Part shown: positions 8,388 to 16,844 of the stretch, piece by piece
Numbering within the stretch: position 1 is the first letter of the stretch
How the letters are laid out: the number at the start of each line of letters is the position of its first letter
Assembly (NCBI GenBank): GCA_936920195.1
Contig: CAKZHE010000115.1
Coordinates: forward strand, 1 to 35,453
Length of the DNA stretch: 35,453 nt
DNA from: an uncultured cyanobacterium
GTDB lineage: Bacteria; Cyanobacteriota; Cyanobacteriia; Cyanobacteriales; FACHB-T130
Reading direction: 5' to 3'
The notes under the pieces: generated by a model
Databases searched by the model: none
What the model was told of the DNA's origin: nothing
The model's input: the letters and a program-made list of their open reading frames with translations, nothing else
Program-made: the position numbers and the translations under genes

Positions 8388-8779
8388 TTTTTCTGATCGA
8401 TCATAACCTTAAAGGTCATTCTCTAGTGTTTTTTGGCGCGATCGCCAGCCAAGGATGGATTGATATTGTCTCGATTAGATTTGTGACATTTTCAGAAATA
8501 AATCTATCAGTTGACAGCAATGACAGAACAGTGTGGCGACTCGCCCAGAAAAATGAAATGATCCTGCTGACTGCAAATCGTAGCATGAAAGGTAAAGATT
8601 CGCTAGAACAAGTCATGCGTGAAGAAAACACCTCAACCTCATTACCTGTAATCACAATTAGCAATGCCGATCGGTTACTCAATGATTATGATTATCGAAA
8701 TCGGTGTGTTGAAAAACTAATTGAAATTGTGCTTGATATTGATAATTATCGAGGTGCAAAGCGAATCTTTATTCCATAA
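8384..8779 (+). CDS. PIN-like (DUF5615-type) protein, probable toxin-like partner
   Basis: The 131-residue product begins MIFLIDHNLKGH, matching the first strand and acidic residue of PIN-like/DUF5615 (Mut7-C-related) proteins. It has the later LAQKNEMILLTANRSMKGKD segment, where such proteins normally show 'iltaD.df' (here AN replaces the usual acidic position). The C-terminal helix has CVEKLIEIVLDIDNYRGAKR. It overlaps the DUF433 gene by 4 nt. In cyanobacteria this pairing is commonly read as a toxin-antitoxin or RNA-processing module. The altered acidic position leaves nuclease activity uncertain. Confidence 0.6.
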   Translation: MIFLIDHNLKGHSLVFFGAIASQGWIDIVSIRFVTFSEINLSVDSNDRTVWRLAQKNEMILLTANRSMKGKDSLEQVMREENTSTSLPVITISNADRLLNDYDYRNRCVEKLIEIVLDIDNYRGAKRIFIP

Positions 8780-8780
8780 T

Positions 8781-9722
8781 TTATTCTCTATTTCCCGACA
8801 GAATTTCCTCATCCGTCGAGAAATCGATCTCAGATTTACCGCGCCCAGAGGGTAAATAATCATTCTGGAAGGAATCCTTTAAACCAGAAATCAAATCAAA
8901 TTTAGGCTGCCAATGTAACTCCTGCACTGCCTTATTGACTGAGGCAAAAAAGTGTTGGACTCGCATTGGGAAAGCCTTGCGCTTACCAAAATCAAACTTT
9001 TTGGGGTCATAATGGATGATTTTCAAATCTTCTGGGGCTTTACCCGCTGCCACGGCACAAGCTCGCGCCAACCCGTCGAAAGTCACAAAGCGATCGCCCG
9101 ATACATTATAAACTTTTCCAAAAACCTGTTGATTGCCCAACACTGCCGCCATAGCATAAGCCAGATCTTCGCAATGTCCTAATTGGGTAATATGCGCCCC
9201 ATTGCCGGGAATGGGAATGGGTTTATCCCGCACGATCCGATCAAAAAACCAAGCTTCTAAATCGTTATAATTTTGCGGTCCATAAATATAAGTGGGGCGA
9301 ATGGCTGTCCAAGGTAAACCCAATGCGGCTAAGGCAGTTTCAGTATCATGCTTGCCTTTATGACGGCTTTTGGGATCGATGGCATCGCCTTCTACATGGG
9401 GCAATTGATCGGATTTTAAATATACTCCCGCCGAACTCATATAAATAAAATGCTGGATACGACCTTGAAAAATTTCGGCTAAAGGTTGGGTATCGCCTAA
9501 TTCTCGTCCATTGTTGTCAAAAATGGCATCAAAGCTTTCTCCCGCCAACTTTTCTTTGAGTTGTTGTGGATCGGTGCGATCGCCATGAATTTGCCTGATC
9601 CCTGGAACAGGGGCAGGATGATTACCGCGATTAAATAATACCACTTCATGGCCTTGATTTACCAAAATCTTAGTTAGATAAACTCCAATAAATCTAGTAC
9701 CGCCGATCATTAAAACTCGCAT
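8781..9722 (-). CDS. NAD-dependent epimerase/dehydratase, CSP41b-like
   Basis: The 313-residue protein is an extended short-chain dehydrogenase fold. The N-terminal MRVLMIGGTRFIGVYLTKIL carries the GGTRFIG version of the Rossmann GxxGxxG motif that is typical of the CSP41 (chloroplast stem-loop binding protein) branch. YMSSAGVYLKS lies where the catalytic serine and a tyrosine are found, but the YxxxK is not standard, as in CSP41. IRPTYIYGPQNYNDLEAWFF is a further family segment. Plastid relatives bind and cleave RNA and associate with ribosomes and polymerase, so a role in RNA metabolism is possible. ATG 9722 is chosen over ATG 9746 because GGAG is well spaced and the fold starts there. It converges on the PIN-like gene with 1 bp between stops. 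Confidence 0.8.
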   Translation of the reverse strand: MRVLMIGGTRFIGVYLTKILVNQGHEVVLFNRGNHPAPVPGIRQIHGDRTDPQQLKEKLAGESFDAIFDNNGRELGDTQPLAEIFQGRIQHFIYMSSAGVYLKSDQLPHVEGDAIDPKSRHKGKHDTETALAALGLPWTAIRPTYIYGPQNYNDLEAWFFDRIVRDKPIPIPGNGAHITQLGHCEDLAYAMAAVLGNQQVFGKVYNVSGDRFVTFDGLARACAVAAGKAPEDLKIIHYDPKKFDFGKRKAFPMRVQHFFASVNKAVQELHWQPKFDLISGLKDSFQNDYLPSGRGKSEIDFSTDEEILSGNRE

Positions 9723-9756
9723 TCCTCGATCTCCATTAATTAACATTCAGCAAATC

Positions 9757-9818
9757 TGTAGGGGTAGCGCCCCCGTGCTGCACTCAGACGGGGCAACCAC
9801 GGGGGGATTGCCCCTACA
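9757..9818. repeat. TGTAGGGG...CCCCTACA hairpin repeat, copy 1
   Basis: TGTAGGGGTAGCGCCCCCGTG is followed by an imperfect inverse CACGGGGGGATTGCCCCTACA. The family recurs at 31016-31051 (one arm) and 35221-35286 (whole). The copies are intergenic and non-coding. Confidence 0.8.
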
Positions 9819-9965
9819 AAAATCCGACTCTACTCGTTTCTAGACTCTGCCTGCGAACGCCTATCGAGAGGCTCTTGATGTTTCCAGACGGGAGCCTAGG
9901 AACCAGTTTAATCCCATCCAACGCTAATATGAATTTCTCAGGTTGTGATTGGGTAGTGAATCGCC

Positions 9966-11087
9966 CTAATAATCAATCATACCAAAGGAGAAGGCCGGAT
10001 GTTCTCCGCCAATGGTTTTATTCACCACTTCTGGGGCAATTCGCAAACCATTTTGGGCATTGGTTAAAATTACAATGGCAGTTTGCAAGCTTCTGGAGCC
10101 AAAGGTAAAACTTTTATAAATGCCGCTGTCTCCCCAATGCCAAAAAAAGTCACCATTCGGAGTCTTTTCAATTCCCCACCCTAATCCCCAAGCCAAAGAT
10201 TGACTGATTTTGATATGGGGTTTAGTCATTAAGTTGAGATTAGCTTCATCTAGTAAAAAACTTTCTTTGGTTCCTGGTTGCAACATGGCAATCAAGAATT
10301 TAGCGTAATCATTGGCAGTGGTTCGCAAACTGCCTGCGGAAACAGCTTTAGATGGTCTTCTCAAAGGTTCGGGATTGCCATCCTCATCGTGACCATTGGC
10401 AGCGACATTTTCAAACCGATTCTGCCAAATATAGCTACTGCTGGTCATATCTAAAGGGGCAAAAATATGACGATTCATGTAGTCATTTAAAGGCTGTTGG
10501 GTAATCTCCTCGACAACAGATTGGAGATAGAGAAATCCTTCACTGGAATATTGAAATCTACTACCGGGAGTAAAGTCAATCCAAACAGGTTGATCGCCAC
10601 TCCAGTTGGGAAAACCTGTCGTATGACTCAGAACCATTCTGGTCGTAATTAATTTAATTCTGGGGTCGGAAATATAAGGTTTAGCAGTATATTCAGTTAA
10701 GGGAGTATCGAGATTTAATAAACCACTAGCGGACATTTTCATCGCGGCATAGGCAAATAAGGGTTTGCTGAGAGAGGCACAGGCAAACACAGTTTGATTG
10801 TTCACAGGAGCTTGGGTGTTAGTATTCCTGACTCCGAATCCCCGACTCCAGACTAATTGAGAGTTTTGGATCAGCGCGATCGCTGCCCCCGGCACTACTT
10901 TTTTCTGCATCAAAGCAGAAATTTCTGCTTCTATCTTTGGGCTGGTGTTATCTGCTAAAATAATACTTTTCAAAGTTTGGGCAAGTCCAGTATAACCCCA
11001 AGCACTAGCCATCCCCAGAGTAGAAAAGCCTAAAAAAGCGGCTTGACTATGCTTAAAAAACTGTCGGCGCGAAAAGTGATTTGACAT
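9966..11087 (-). CDS. Tat-exported serine hydrolase of the class C beta-lactamase/PBP4B fold
   Basis: The 373-residue protein starts with a twin-arginine signal, SRRQFFK (residues 6-12), followed by a hydrophobic stretch to about residue 36 ending GLAQ. It is therefore likely exported folded. The serine beta-lactamase-like core has S105-L-S-K108 (SxxK nucleophile motif), Y180-S-S in place of YxN, and H317-W-G as the third box. This class includes esterases, D-aminopeptidases and peptidases as well as AmpC, so drug resistance must not be assumed. It diverges from folP with 89 bp between starts. The ATG is sure; the substrate is unknown. Confidence 0.87.
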   Translation of the reverse strand: MSNHFSRRQFFKHSQAAFLGFSTLGMASAWGYTGLAQTLKSIILADNTSPKIEAEISALMQKKVVPGAAIALIQNSQLVWSRGFGVRNTNTQAPVNNQTVFACASLSKPLFAYAAMKMSASGLLNLDTPLTEYTAKPYISDPRIKLITTRMVLSHTTGFPNWSGDQPVWIDFTPGSRFQYSSEGFLYLQSVVEEITQQPLNDYMNRHIFAPLDMTSSSYIWQNRFENVAANGHDEDGNPEPLRRPSKAVSAGSLRTTANDYAKFLIAMLQPGTKESFLLDEANLNLMTKPHIKISQSLAWGLGWGIEKTPNGDFFWHWGDSGIYKSFTFGSRSLQTAIVILTNAQNGLRIAPEVVNKTIGGEHPAFSFGMIDY

Positions 11088-11176
11088 TTTTGGACAAGTA
11101 ATAGCAAAATTATTGGGTCTGTGTCAATTCTAAGCGATGTCCATTGGGCTTAAATCAACCGTATTGCAATAGAGCA

Positions 11177-12052
11177 ATGACCAGTTTTTCTAGTTCTAGT
11201 TCCCATCCTACTCCTTGGCAAATTGGCGATCGCGTCTTTCTTTGGGGACAGCGCACCTATTTGATGGGAGTCCTCAACGTTACTCCCGACAGTTTCAGCG
11301 ACGGCGGCGATTTCCACAACCTGGATGCCGCCTTAAAACAGGCACAGGAAATGGCAGCAGAGGGAGCCGATCTGATTGATATTGGTGGTCAATCCACTAG
11401 ACCAGGAGCAAAAGAAATTTCTTTAGCTGAGGAGCTAGAACGAGTCATTCCGGTAGTAGAACAGTTGCACCGACAACTATCTATTCCGATTTCAGTAGAT
11501 ACAACTAGAACCGCAGTCGCTGAGGCAGCAGTAGCCGCTGGAGCCAGTATCATCAATGATATTTCGGGGGGGACTTTCGATCCTCAAATGTTGTCTGTAG
11601 TAGCTAAATTAGGTATTCCCATAGTTTTAATGCACGTCCGGGGAACGCCGCAAACTATGCAAAAATTGACAAATTATCAAGATTTAATCGGTGAGATTTA
11701 TCAGTTTTTGGCAAGTCGCGTACAGGCAGCGATCGCCGCTGGAATTAACCGCCATCAGATTGCCATTGACCCCGGCATTGGCTTTGCCAAAACTGGCGAA
11801 CAAAATCTGGAAATTTTGCGGCGCTTGCCCATCTTTCGCTCCCTAGAATGTCCAATTTTAGTTGGACCTTCCCGAAAAAGTTTTATTGGCAAAATTTTAG
11901 ACCGCTCTGAACCCAAAGAAAGAGTTTGGGGAACAGCCGCAGCTTGCAGTGCAGCGATCGCTGGTTCTGCTGATATTCTCCGAGTTCACGACATCCCTGA
12001 AATGCGCGATGTTTGCCAGGTTGCCGATGCCATTTTTAGGGAGAACAATTAA
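11177..12052 (+). CDS. folP: dihydropteroate synthase
   Basis: FolP condenses 4-aminobenzoate with dihydropterin pyrophosphate in folate synthesis, in the cytoplasm. The 291-residue TIM barrel shows all signature loops: LMGVLNVTPDSFSDGG, DIGGQSTRPGA, ISVDT, INDISGG, LMHVRG, DPGIGFAKT and the C-terminal VGPSRKSFIG with the SRK anion-binding motif. Start ATG 11177 is chosen over TTG 11144 because the upstream 11 codons show no conservation and contain a cysteine-rich unlikely leader. It is divergent from the beta-lactamase-fold gene and convergent with the SPFH gene (20 bp between stops), so probably monocistronic. Confidence 0.95.
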   Translation: MTSFSSSSSHPTPWQIGDRVFLWGQRTYLMGVLNVTPDSFSDGGDFHNLDAALKQAQEMAAEGADLIDIGGQSTRPGAKEISLAEELERVIPVVEQLHRQLSIPISVDTTRTAVAEAAVAAGASIINDISGGTFDPQMLSVVAKLGIPIVLMHVRGTPQTMQKLTNYQDLIGEIYQFLASRVQAAIAAGINRHQIAIDPGIGFAKTGEQNLEILRRLPIFRSLECPILVGPSRKSFIGKILDRSEPKERVWGTAAACSAAIAGSADILRVHDIPEMRDVCQVADAIFRENN

Positions 12053-12072
12053 ATCTGAGCATAGGGGAAAAC

Positions 12073-12876
12073 TTAAGGCTTATTGCCATTAGGAGGATGG
12101 TTGGGAATTTCTGGTAAGTCTTCCATTAAATTTCTGATCGCTTCGTTTAAGGTTTTTGGGTCCATAAAAATAATTTTAGAATTCGTACTATCACCAAGTT
12201 TTAAATTAGCATCTACATACTTTTGAGCCAGTAAAAACTGCAATACCTCCCTACTATTAGGATAGGTTTTCAGAATTTCTGAAATTTGTTTCATATATTC
12301 TCCGGTACTCTCCGCTTCCAATTTAGCTGCGCGTTTTTTGATTTCTGCTGCCCTTTCTTGCTCCATTGACTTCAGCACTGCTTCCGCTGGCTTAATATCG
12401 ATCACTTCCACCCGCGTTAACTTCACCCCCCAACTTTCAGTTACATCATCTAAAGACTGCAACATCAACTGATTAATTTCTTTTCGAGCCGAAAAAGTTT
12501 GCTCTAATTTCATTTCTCCCAGTTCGGCACGTAAGGCGGTGATTACCAAGTTTTTAATGGCTGATTCCAGGTCATCAATGGCATAATAAGCCCGTCTCAT
12601 ATCAAAAATTCGCCAATAGACTACGGCATTAGCTTTCACAGAAACATTATCTTTGGTAATGGCATCCTGGGGGTCAACATTCAAGATTTGTTCCCTGGTA
12701 GTTTCTTCCCAAACAATGGTGTCTAAAAAAGGCACAATGAAGCTGACTCCAGGACTCAATTTTCGCCGAAAGCGACCTAACCGTTCTACCAAGGCTTCGT
12801 AACCTTGATTAACAATTTTGGCAGAGCCAATGATGTAGCCTACAGCGATTAATAATATTGCAATAGCGATTTGCAT
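12073..12876 (-). CDS. SPFH/Band 7 membrane protein (stomatin/QmcA-like)
   Basis: The 267-residue protein has one N-terminal hydrophobic helix (residues 1-17) and a complete Band 7 domain: VNQGYEALVERLGRFRRKLS, PGVSFIVPFLD, then SVKANAVVYWRIFD and the ALRAELGEMKLEQTFSARKE segment. A charged coiled-coil follows (EQERAAEIKKRAAKLEAEST) and a conserved end with QFLLAQKYVDANLKLG. These are standard stomatin/slipin features. The proteins assemble into membrane-bound oligomers in lipid microdomains and often assist proteases. No NfeD partner is adjacent, so the QmcA-like subgroup is likelier. Start ATG 12876. Confidence 0.9.
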   Translation of the reverse strand: MQIAIAILLIAVGYIIGSAKIVNQGYEALVERLGRFRRKLSPGVSFIVPFLDTIVWEETTREQILNVDPQDAITKDNVSVKANAVVYWRIFDMRRAYYAIDDLESAIKNLVITALRAELGEMKLEQTFSARKEINQLMLQSLDDVTESWGVKLTRVEVIDIKPAEAVLKSMEQERAAEIKKRAAKLEAESTGEYMKQISEILKTYPNSREVLQFLLAQKYVDANLKLGDSTNSKIIFMDPKTLNEAIRNLMEDLPEIPNHPPNGNKP

Positions 12877-12929
12877 AGGGAGTAGGGAATGAAAGGTAAG
12901 GACAATTCAAAATTAGGACTAGCCGTAAA

Positions 12930-13613
12930 TTAGTATTCCCAAGTCACCTCAATATTTAAGGGCGTACAATAAGAACGAATCATACTCAAGAAATCCGGGG
13001 AAGTTTCCCCAAATAAATGAATCCGCTTTTGGCGATCTGGATAGGATTGACTATAGATTATCACTTGTCCTACCGCACACTTCCAACTATTGACTGATTT
13101 AACTTCAATTAGTTCTTTGGAAGTGAGAATATCAATCTTGCCAGCTAAAGTTGACACTTCTCGTTTCACTTTGCCTAAACTTTTTGCTAAACGACTTTGG
13201 ACTAATTTTTCAGTTAATTTAAACTTCCGCTCAAAGCTTAAATATTCCCAGTATTTATATGCCAGTTCGTCGCTAGCAAATGTCCCGCCATTTCTACCCC
13301 GTTTAACGATATAAATATTGCCAACGACTTGTAATTGTAGTGCTTGAATCGTGACTTTTGTTTGCTTTTGTTGCATCCAGCGCGACGGAATTTTATTTTT
13401 AGGACTGCCGGAGACTCGCCACATATCATTTAGACAAATTAGCCCATAGCTGCGGCGAACTTGGGTGCTAGGGATATTATGAGAATCTAAGAATGGATCT
13501 GCTACTTTCCATTCAAACAGGGCTAACTGTTGAAATTCGGCTTGGTTTTCCGGATCAGTAATCTTTTCGGCGATAGAATTGATAATTGGTGCGGCTTTGG
13601 GTTTAACTTGCAT
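12930..13613 (-). CDS. KilA-N-like domain plus PD-(D/E)XK-like nuclease domain
   Basis: The 227-residue product looks two-part. Residues about 55-130 (GLICLNDMWRVSGSPKNKIP, then GRNGGTFASDELAYKYWEYL) match the pattern of KilA-N DNA-binding domains of phage and mobile elements. Residues about 135-225 look like a restriction-endonuclease core: E152, D161 in GKIDIL, E170-V-K172, then Q183 in GQVIIY. This is the spacing of PD-(D/E)XK catalytic residues, where GKIDIL supplies D and IEVK supplies E and K. A DNA-targeting nuclease is therefore suggested but not proven. The start codon is 21 bp from the divergent start of the broken lprI-type gene. Function in defence or element control is inference. 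Confidence 0.6.
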   Translation of the reverse strand: MQVKPKAAPIINSIAEKITDPENQAEFQQLALFEWKVADPFLDSHNIPSTQVRRSYGLICLNDMWRVSGSPKNKIPSRWMQQKQTKVTIQALQLQVVGNIYIVKRGRNGGTFASDELAYKYWEYLSFERKFKLTEKLVQSRLAKSLGKVKREVSTLAGKIDILTSKELIEVKSVNSWKCAVGQVIIYSQSYPDRQKRIHLFGETSPDFLSMIRSYCTPLNIEVTWEY

Positions 13614-13869
13614 TATAAAGTTACCATCAGAACAATGAACAGGTCTTTACTATCAATCGCTAGTTCCTTAACTATATCAATTTTGGTAGTGACAACGGGA
13701 ACTATGGCGGCTACCCATCGAAGTAATACTGATATACTATTGACCAGAAAACTTAACTGCGATCGCCCCCAAACCCAAAGGGAAATGAATGAGTGTGCTG
13801 CTATAGCATATCAGGCCGCCGATCAAAAGCTGAATCAAGTTTACCAAGAACTCAAAGCAGCATTACCCA

Positions 13870-15223
13870 AAAAAACGGGTATAAAGCCCCGTCCTTCTAG
13901 GACGGCTTTTGATTATATTTTATCCGGCCTCCCAATGCCTTGACTATTTTCGGAATTTAAGCCATAATAGTCAGCGTAAGACTTCAATCTCCCATGCTAG
14001 TTTTTGAGTTCAAAGCCTACGGAAAACATCCCCAGTTCGCCGCCATTGACGACGCAATTCGGACTGTGCAGTTCATTCGGAATAAATGTATCCGCTTTTG
14101 GATGGATAACCCGAAGGTCAGCAAGTACGACTTGAGCAAGCAATGTGCAATTTTGGCGGCGGAGTTTCCTTTTGCTAATGAACTTAATTCGATGGCACGT
14201 CAGTCTGCCGCAGAACGCGCTTGGGCGGCAATATCTAGGTTCTACGACAACTGCAAGAAGAAAGTTTCTGGATTAAAAGGATTTCCGCAATTCCAGAAAA
14301 ATAACCGCTCAGTTGAATATAAAACCACTGGATGGAAACTTGCCGAAGATCGCAAATCAATCACCTTCACTGATAAAAAGGGTATTGGCAGACTGAAAAT
14401 GAAAGGTACTCGCGACCTAAATTTTTATCAGCCCGACCAAATTAAGCGAGTGAGGCTGGTTAAACGCGCCGATGGCTATTATGTTCAATTCTGCATTCAA
14501 GTAGAGCGGTCAGAAGTAATCAAACCAACACATCGGACTATTGGTTTAGATGTTGGTTTAGAGAGTTTCTACACTGATTCACTGGGTGACAAAGTTGAAA
14601 ATCCTCGGTTCTATCGGACTGGCGAGAAGAAGATGAAACGGTCGCAAAGACTGGTTTCTCGGAAGGTTAAAGGCTCTAGTAATAGACGTAAGGCTAGAGT
14701 GAAATTAGCTAGAATTCACCTCAAAATAAGTAGACAGCGTAAAGATCATGCCGTGAAGTTGGCGCGATGCGTAATCACATCTAACGATGTAGTCGTCTAT
14801 GAAGATTTGCGGATTAAGAATCTAGCTAAAAATCACTGTCTGGCTAAATCAATCAATGACGCGGGATGGTATCAATTTCGAGTTTGGTTAGAGTATTTTG
14901 GCAAGGTATTTAAACGGCTCACGATCGCGGTGAATCCGGCTTATACGTCCCAAGAATGCTCTAGCTGCAGCACTGTGGTTAAAAAGTCTTTGTCTACTCG
15001 TACTCACATTTGTCAATGTGGTTGTAGACTAGACCGCGACCATAACGCTGCTATAAATATCCTTAACGTAGGATTGGGTACGGTAGGGCATACCGGAACC
15101 TTGGCACTAGATGCCAGCAAAGCTTTAGGAGATTCGCCCTCTACTCTGGTTGGTGAAAACCTGCTAGGGCAAGGCGAATCATTGATTAAAGAATCCCCGT
15201 GCCTTTAGGCCGGGGAGTGTCAA
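13870..15223 (+). mobile_element. IS200/IS605-superfamily tnpB-only element
   Basis: The unit has a left-end hairpin (GCCCCGTCC / GGACGGC, about 13886-13907) and a right-end hairpin (CCCCGTGCC / GGCCGGGG, 15195-15215) followed by AGTGTCAA ending at 15223. No tnpA is present, so it would need one in trans. The right border is well fixed, because the broken gene resumes in frame at 15224. The left border is uncertain: TTAC at 13863-13866 lies just outside, and the exact first base could be anywhere from 13867 to about 13878. There are no target duplications, as expected for this superfamily. Confidence 0.8.
13994..15208 (+). CDS. tnpB: TnpB RNA-guided nuclease
   Basis: TnpB is the RNA-guided DNA endonuclease of IS200/IS605 elements and ancestor of Cas12. 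The 404-residue product looks intact. RuvC-like residues are D186 (GLDVG), E270 (VVYEDLRIKNL) and D347/D349 (LDRDHNAA). A zinc ribbon lies between the last two, with C322-x2-C325 and C340-x-C342. The helical OrfB N-terminal part covers residues 1-170. The C-terminal tail after about residue 358 (GLGTVGHTGT and on) is poorly conserved and overlaps DNA expected to encode the guide RNA. The stop codon falls inside the loop of the right-end hairpin. Confidence 0.93.
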   Translation: MLVFEFKAYGKHPQFAAIDDAIRTVQFIRNKCIRFWMDNPKVSKYDLSKQCAILAAEFPFANELNSMARQSAAERAWAAISRFYDNCKKKVSGLKGFPQFQKNNRSVEYKTTGWKLAEDRKSITFTDKKGIGRLKMKGTRDLNFYQPDQIKRVRLVKRADGYYVQFCIQVERSEVIKPTHRTIGLDVGLESFYTDSLGDKVENPRFYRTGEKKMKRSQRLVSRKVKGSSNRRKARVKLARIHLKISRQRKDHAVKLARCVITSNDVVVYEDLRIKNLAKNHCLAKSINDAGWYQFRVWLEYFGKVFKRLTIAVNPAYTSQECSSCSTVVKKSLSTRTHICQCGCRLDRDHNAAINILNVGLGTVGHTGTLALDASKALGDSPSTLVGENLLGQGESLIKESPCL

Positions 15224-15243
15224 TATAACTGTTTGAGTCAGCT
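15060..15243 (+). ncRNA. candidate omega-RNA with guide
   Basis: In studied TnpB elements the guide RNA is made from the 3' end of tnpB through the right end and into flanking DNA. By analogy the scaffold would end with the CCCCGTGCC/GGCCGGGG hairpin and AGTGTCAA (to 15223), and the guide would be the next 16-20 nt, starting TATAACTGTTTGAGTC in the broken lprI remnant. The 5' limit is a guess. Confidence 0.45.
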
Positions 15244-15410
15244 AACAGAACAGCGGACAAAGGAATTGCAGGGATATTTGGATGCCACTAGAAATTAGCT
15301 GGCGAGAAGTTTTTAGTTGAGGCGATCGCCTCAATTATTTAGCATAACTACATAGCAATGTGCTATTTTTTAATAGTCTGCTTATCGCTCCTCACGCTAT
15401 AATTCCTCCT

Positions 15411-16844
15411 ATGCTGCTATCGCCCGAAGATGCCCAGCCCAAAAAAGATCGTCGTTTCGGCCTTCTGCCTTTAGGTTGGGCGATCGCCATTAGTGCTACC
15501 ATCATGTTTCTGATTAGCTGCACCCGTCACCTGATGTTACAGTCAACGGGCTATGATTTAGGAATTTTTGACCAAGCGATTTACTTAATTAGCCAAGGAC
15601 AAACGCCTTTTAGTTCTTTAATGGGTTTCCATATTCTCGGAGATCATGGAGCTTGGATTTTTTATTTAATTGCTCTGCTGTATAAAATTTATCCCCACGT
15701 TTTTTGGTTATTTTTATTACAATCTGTGGCTTTGGCTTTGGGAGCGCTACCGATTTGGTACTTAGCAAAATTAGCGGGACTGAAAGACGATCAAAACTTC
15801 GTTGTTGTCATTGCCTATTTACTATATCCAGTAGTTTTTAATGCCAATCTTTTTGATTTTCATCCCGAAGTCATGGCAATTCCCGCCTTGGCTTGGGCAG
15901 TTTTATCAGCTAGGTTAAATAAACTGGGGCAGTTTTTGATAGCGATTGTTTTAGTCTTAGGGTGTAAAGCTGCTTTATCACTGACCGTAATTGCCTTGGG
16001 AATTTGGCTAATTTTCCTAGAAAAACGGCGAATTTATGGCGCGATCGCCCTAACTATGGGAACGGCGTGGTTTATATTTGCCACCAAATTTTTGATTCCT
16101 AGTTTTAGTGGTGCAGAAGTAGCAGCAGTATCGCGCTACAATTATTTAGGCAATTCAGTATTTGAGATTATCACCAATGTTTTCTTGCAGCCTCAGCGAA
16201 TTTTGAAAGTATTGTTTTCTTGGAATAACTTAAGATATCTTTTGTTATTACTACTGCCCGTGGCTTGGGGGTTGAGATTGCCGCAATTAACCTATTTAAT
16301 CCCTGCTGTCCCGGCTTTATTACTCAATTTACTAGCAGATTATCTACCAGAGTATCAACCACAAAAAGATATTGTTTTTCAATATTCTGTGCCAATTGTT
16401 CCCTTTTTGATCCTGGTAGTAATTCACACCTTGGCGGCGGGGAGAAGCTGGATCAAACACCAGCGGATAATCATCATCTGGTCGCTGGTATTTTTCTTGG
16501 GTTTGGCAAGGTGGAGTTATTTTATTACCAAATACCTGCCAGAAATGAAAACTTGGCAAGCAACTAAGGAAGCGATCGCGCGCGTCCCCGCCCAAGCCGC
16601 AGTTTTAGCCGATAATAATATTGTCCCCCAAATCAGCCATCGGCAAACTATCCAAAGAGTAACTTTGGATAACCTAGCTCTCTTGAACCAATATGACTGC
16701 GTGCTATTGAATCAAAATCATCAAGAATCGGGAATTCCCCAAGAGGCGATCGCCAATCGCATTAAAGATTTACAGCAAATGCCAGAATTTCACCTCGATT
16801 ATCAACGAGATGGAGTTTGGCTGTTTAAAAAAAATATTTTATGA
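15411..16844 (+). CDS. DUF2079 multi-spanning membrane protein
   Basis: The 477-residue product has about ten or more hydrophobic segments and the DUF2079 hallmarks: STGYDLGIFDQAIYLISQGQ, LGDHGAWIFYLIALLYKIYP and the later FDFHPEVMAIPALAW. Acidic residues in the first loop (YDLGIFDQ) resemble those of GT-C glycosyltransferases, so a lipid-linked sugar transferase is possible. This is inference. ATG 15411 is chosen over GTG 15360 because the fold and charged start follow it, but neither has a good ribosome binding site. The C-terminal soluble tail (about 385-477, RVPAQAAVLADNNIVPQISH and on) is typical of the family. It lies between the tnpB scar and rpsA and appears monocistronic. Confidence 0.82.
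   Translation: MLLSPEDAQPKKDRRFGLLPLGWAIAISATIMFLISCTRHLMLQSTGYDLGIFDQAIYLISQGQTPFSSLMGFHILGDHGAWIFYLIALLYKIYPHVFWLFLLQSVALALGALPIWYLAKLAGLKDDQNFVVVIAYLLYPVVFNANLFDFHPEVMAIPALAWAVLSARLNKLGQFLIAIVLVLGCKAALSLTVIALGIWLIFLEKRRIYGAIALTMGTAWFIFATKFLIPSFSGAEVAAVSRYNYLGNSVFEIITNVFLQPQRILKVLFSWNNLRYLLLLLLPVAWGLRLPQLTYLIPAVPALLLNLLADYLPEYQPQKDIVFQYSVPIVPFLILVVIHTLAAGRSWIKHQRIIIIWSLVFFLGLARWSYFITKYLPEMKTWQATKEAIARVPAQAAVLADNNIVPQISHRQTIQRVTLDNLALLNQYDCVLLNQNHQESGIPQEAIANRIKDLQQMPEFHLDYQRDGVWLFKKNIL

Larger units (their letters stand above)
13635..15298 (+). pseudogene. LprI-like (DUF1311) gene broken by a tnpB element
   Basis: The 5' fragment (13635 to about 13877) encodes a signal peptide (NRSLLSIASSLTISILVVTT) and the first part of an LprI/DUF1311 domain: LNCDRPQTQREMNECAAIAY, then QKLNQVYQELKAALPKK. 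Reading then runs into the element's left end. The 3' fragment resumes at 15224 with YNCLSQLTEQRTKELQGYLD and stops at 15298. The intact paralogue at 29356-29769 has YSCLARMTRDRTQEL at the same place. Compared with it, about 35 codons (the RAEQAWIKYRDANC region) are missing, so the gene is both interrupted and partly deleted. Relatives include lysozyme inhibitor LprI. It is surely non-functional. Confidence 0.85.

Noticed and set aside
9966-11087. antibiotic-resistance beta-lactamase
   Set aside because: The SxxK fold is shared with esterases and peptidases; the second box is YSS and the Tat export and context give no link to resistance.
13530-13943. 137-residue gene starting at 13530
   Set aside because: The first 35 codons are antisense to the KilA-N-like gene and the last 20 are element DNA; only 13635 onward is the lprI-like fragment.
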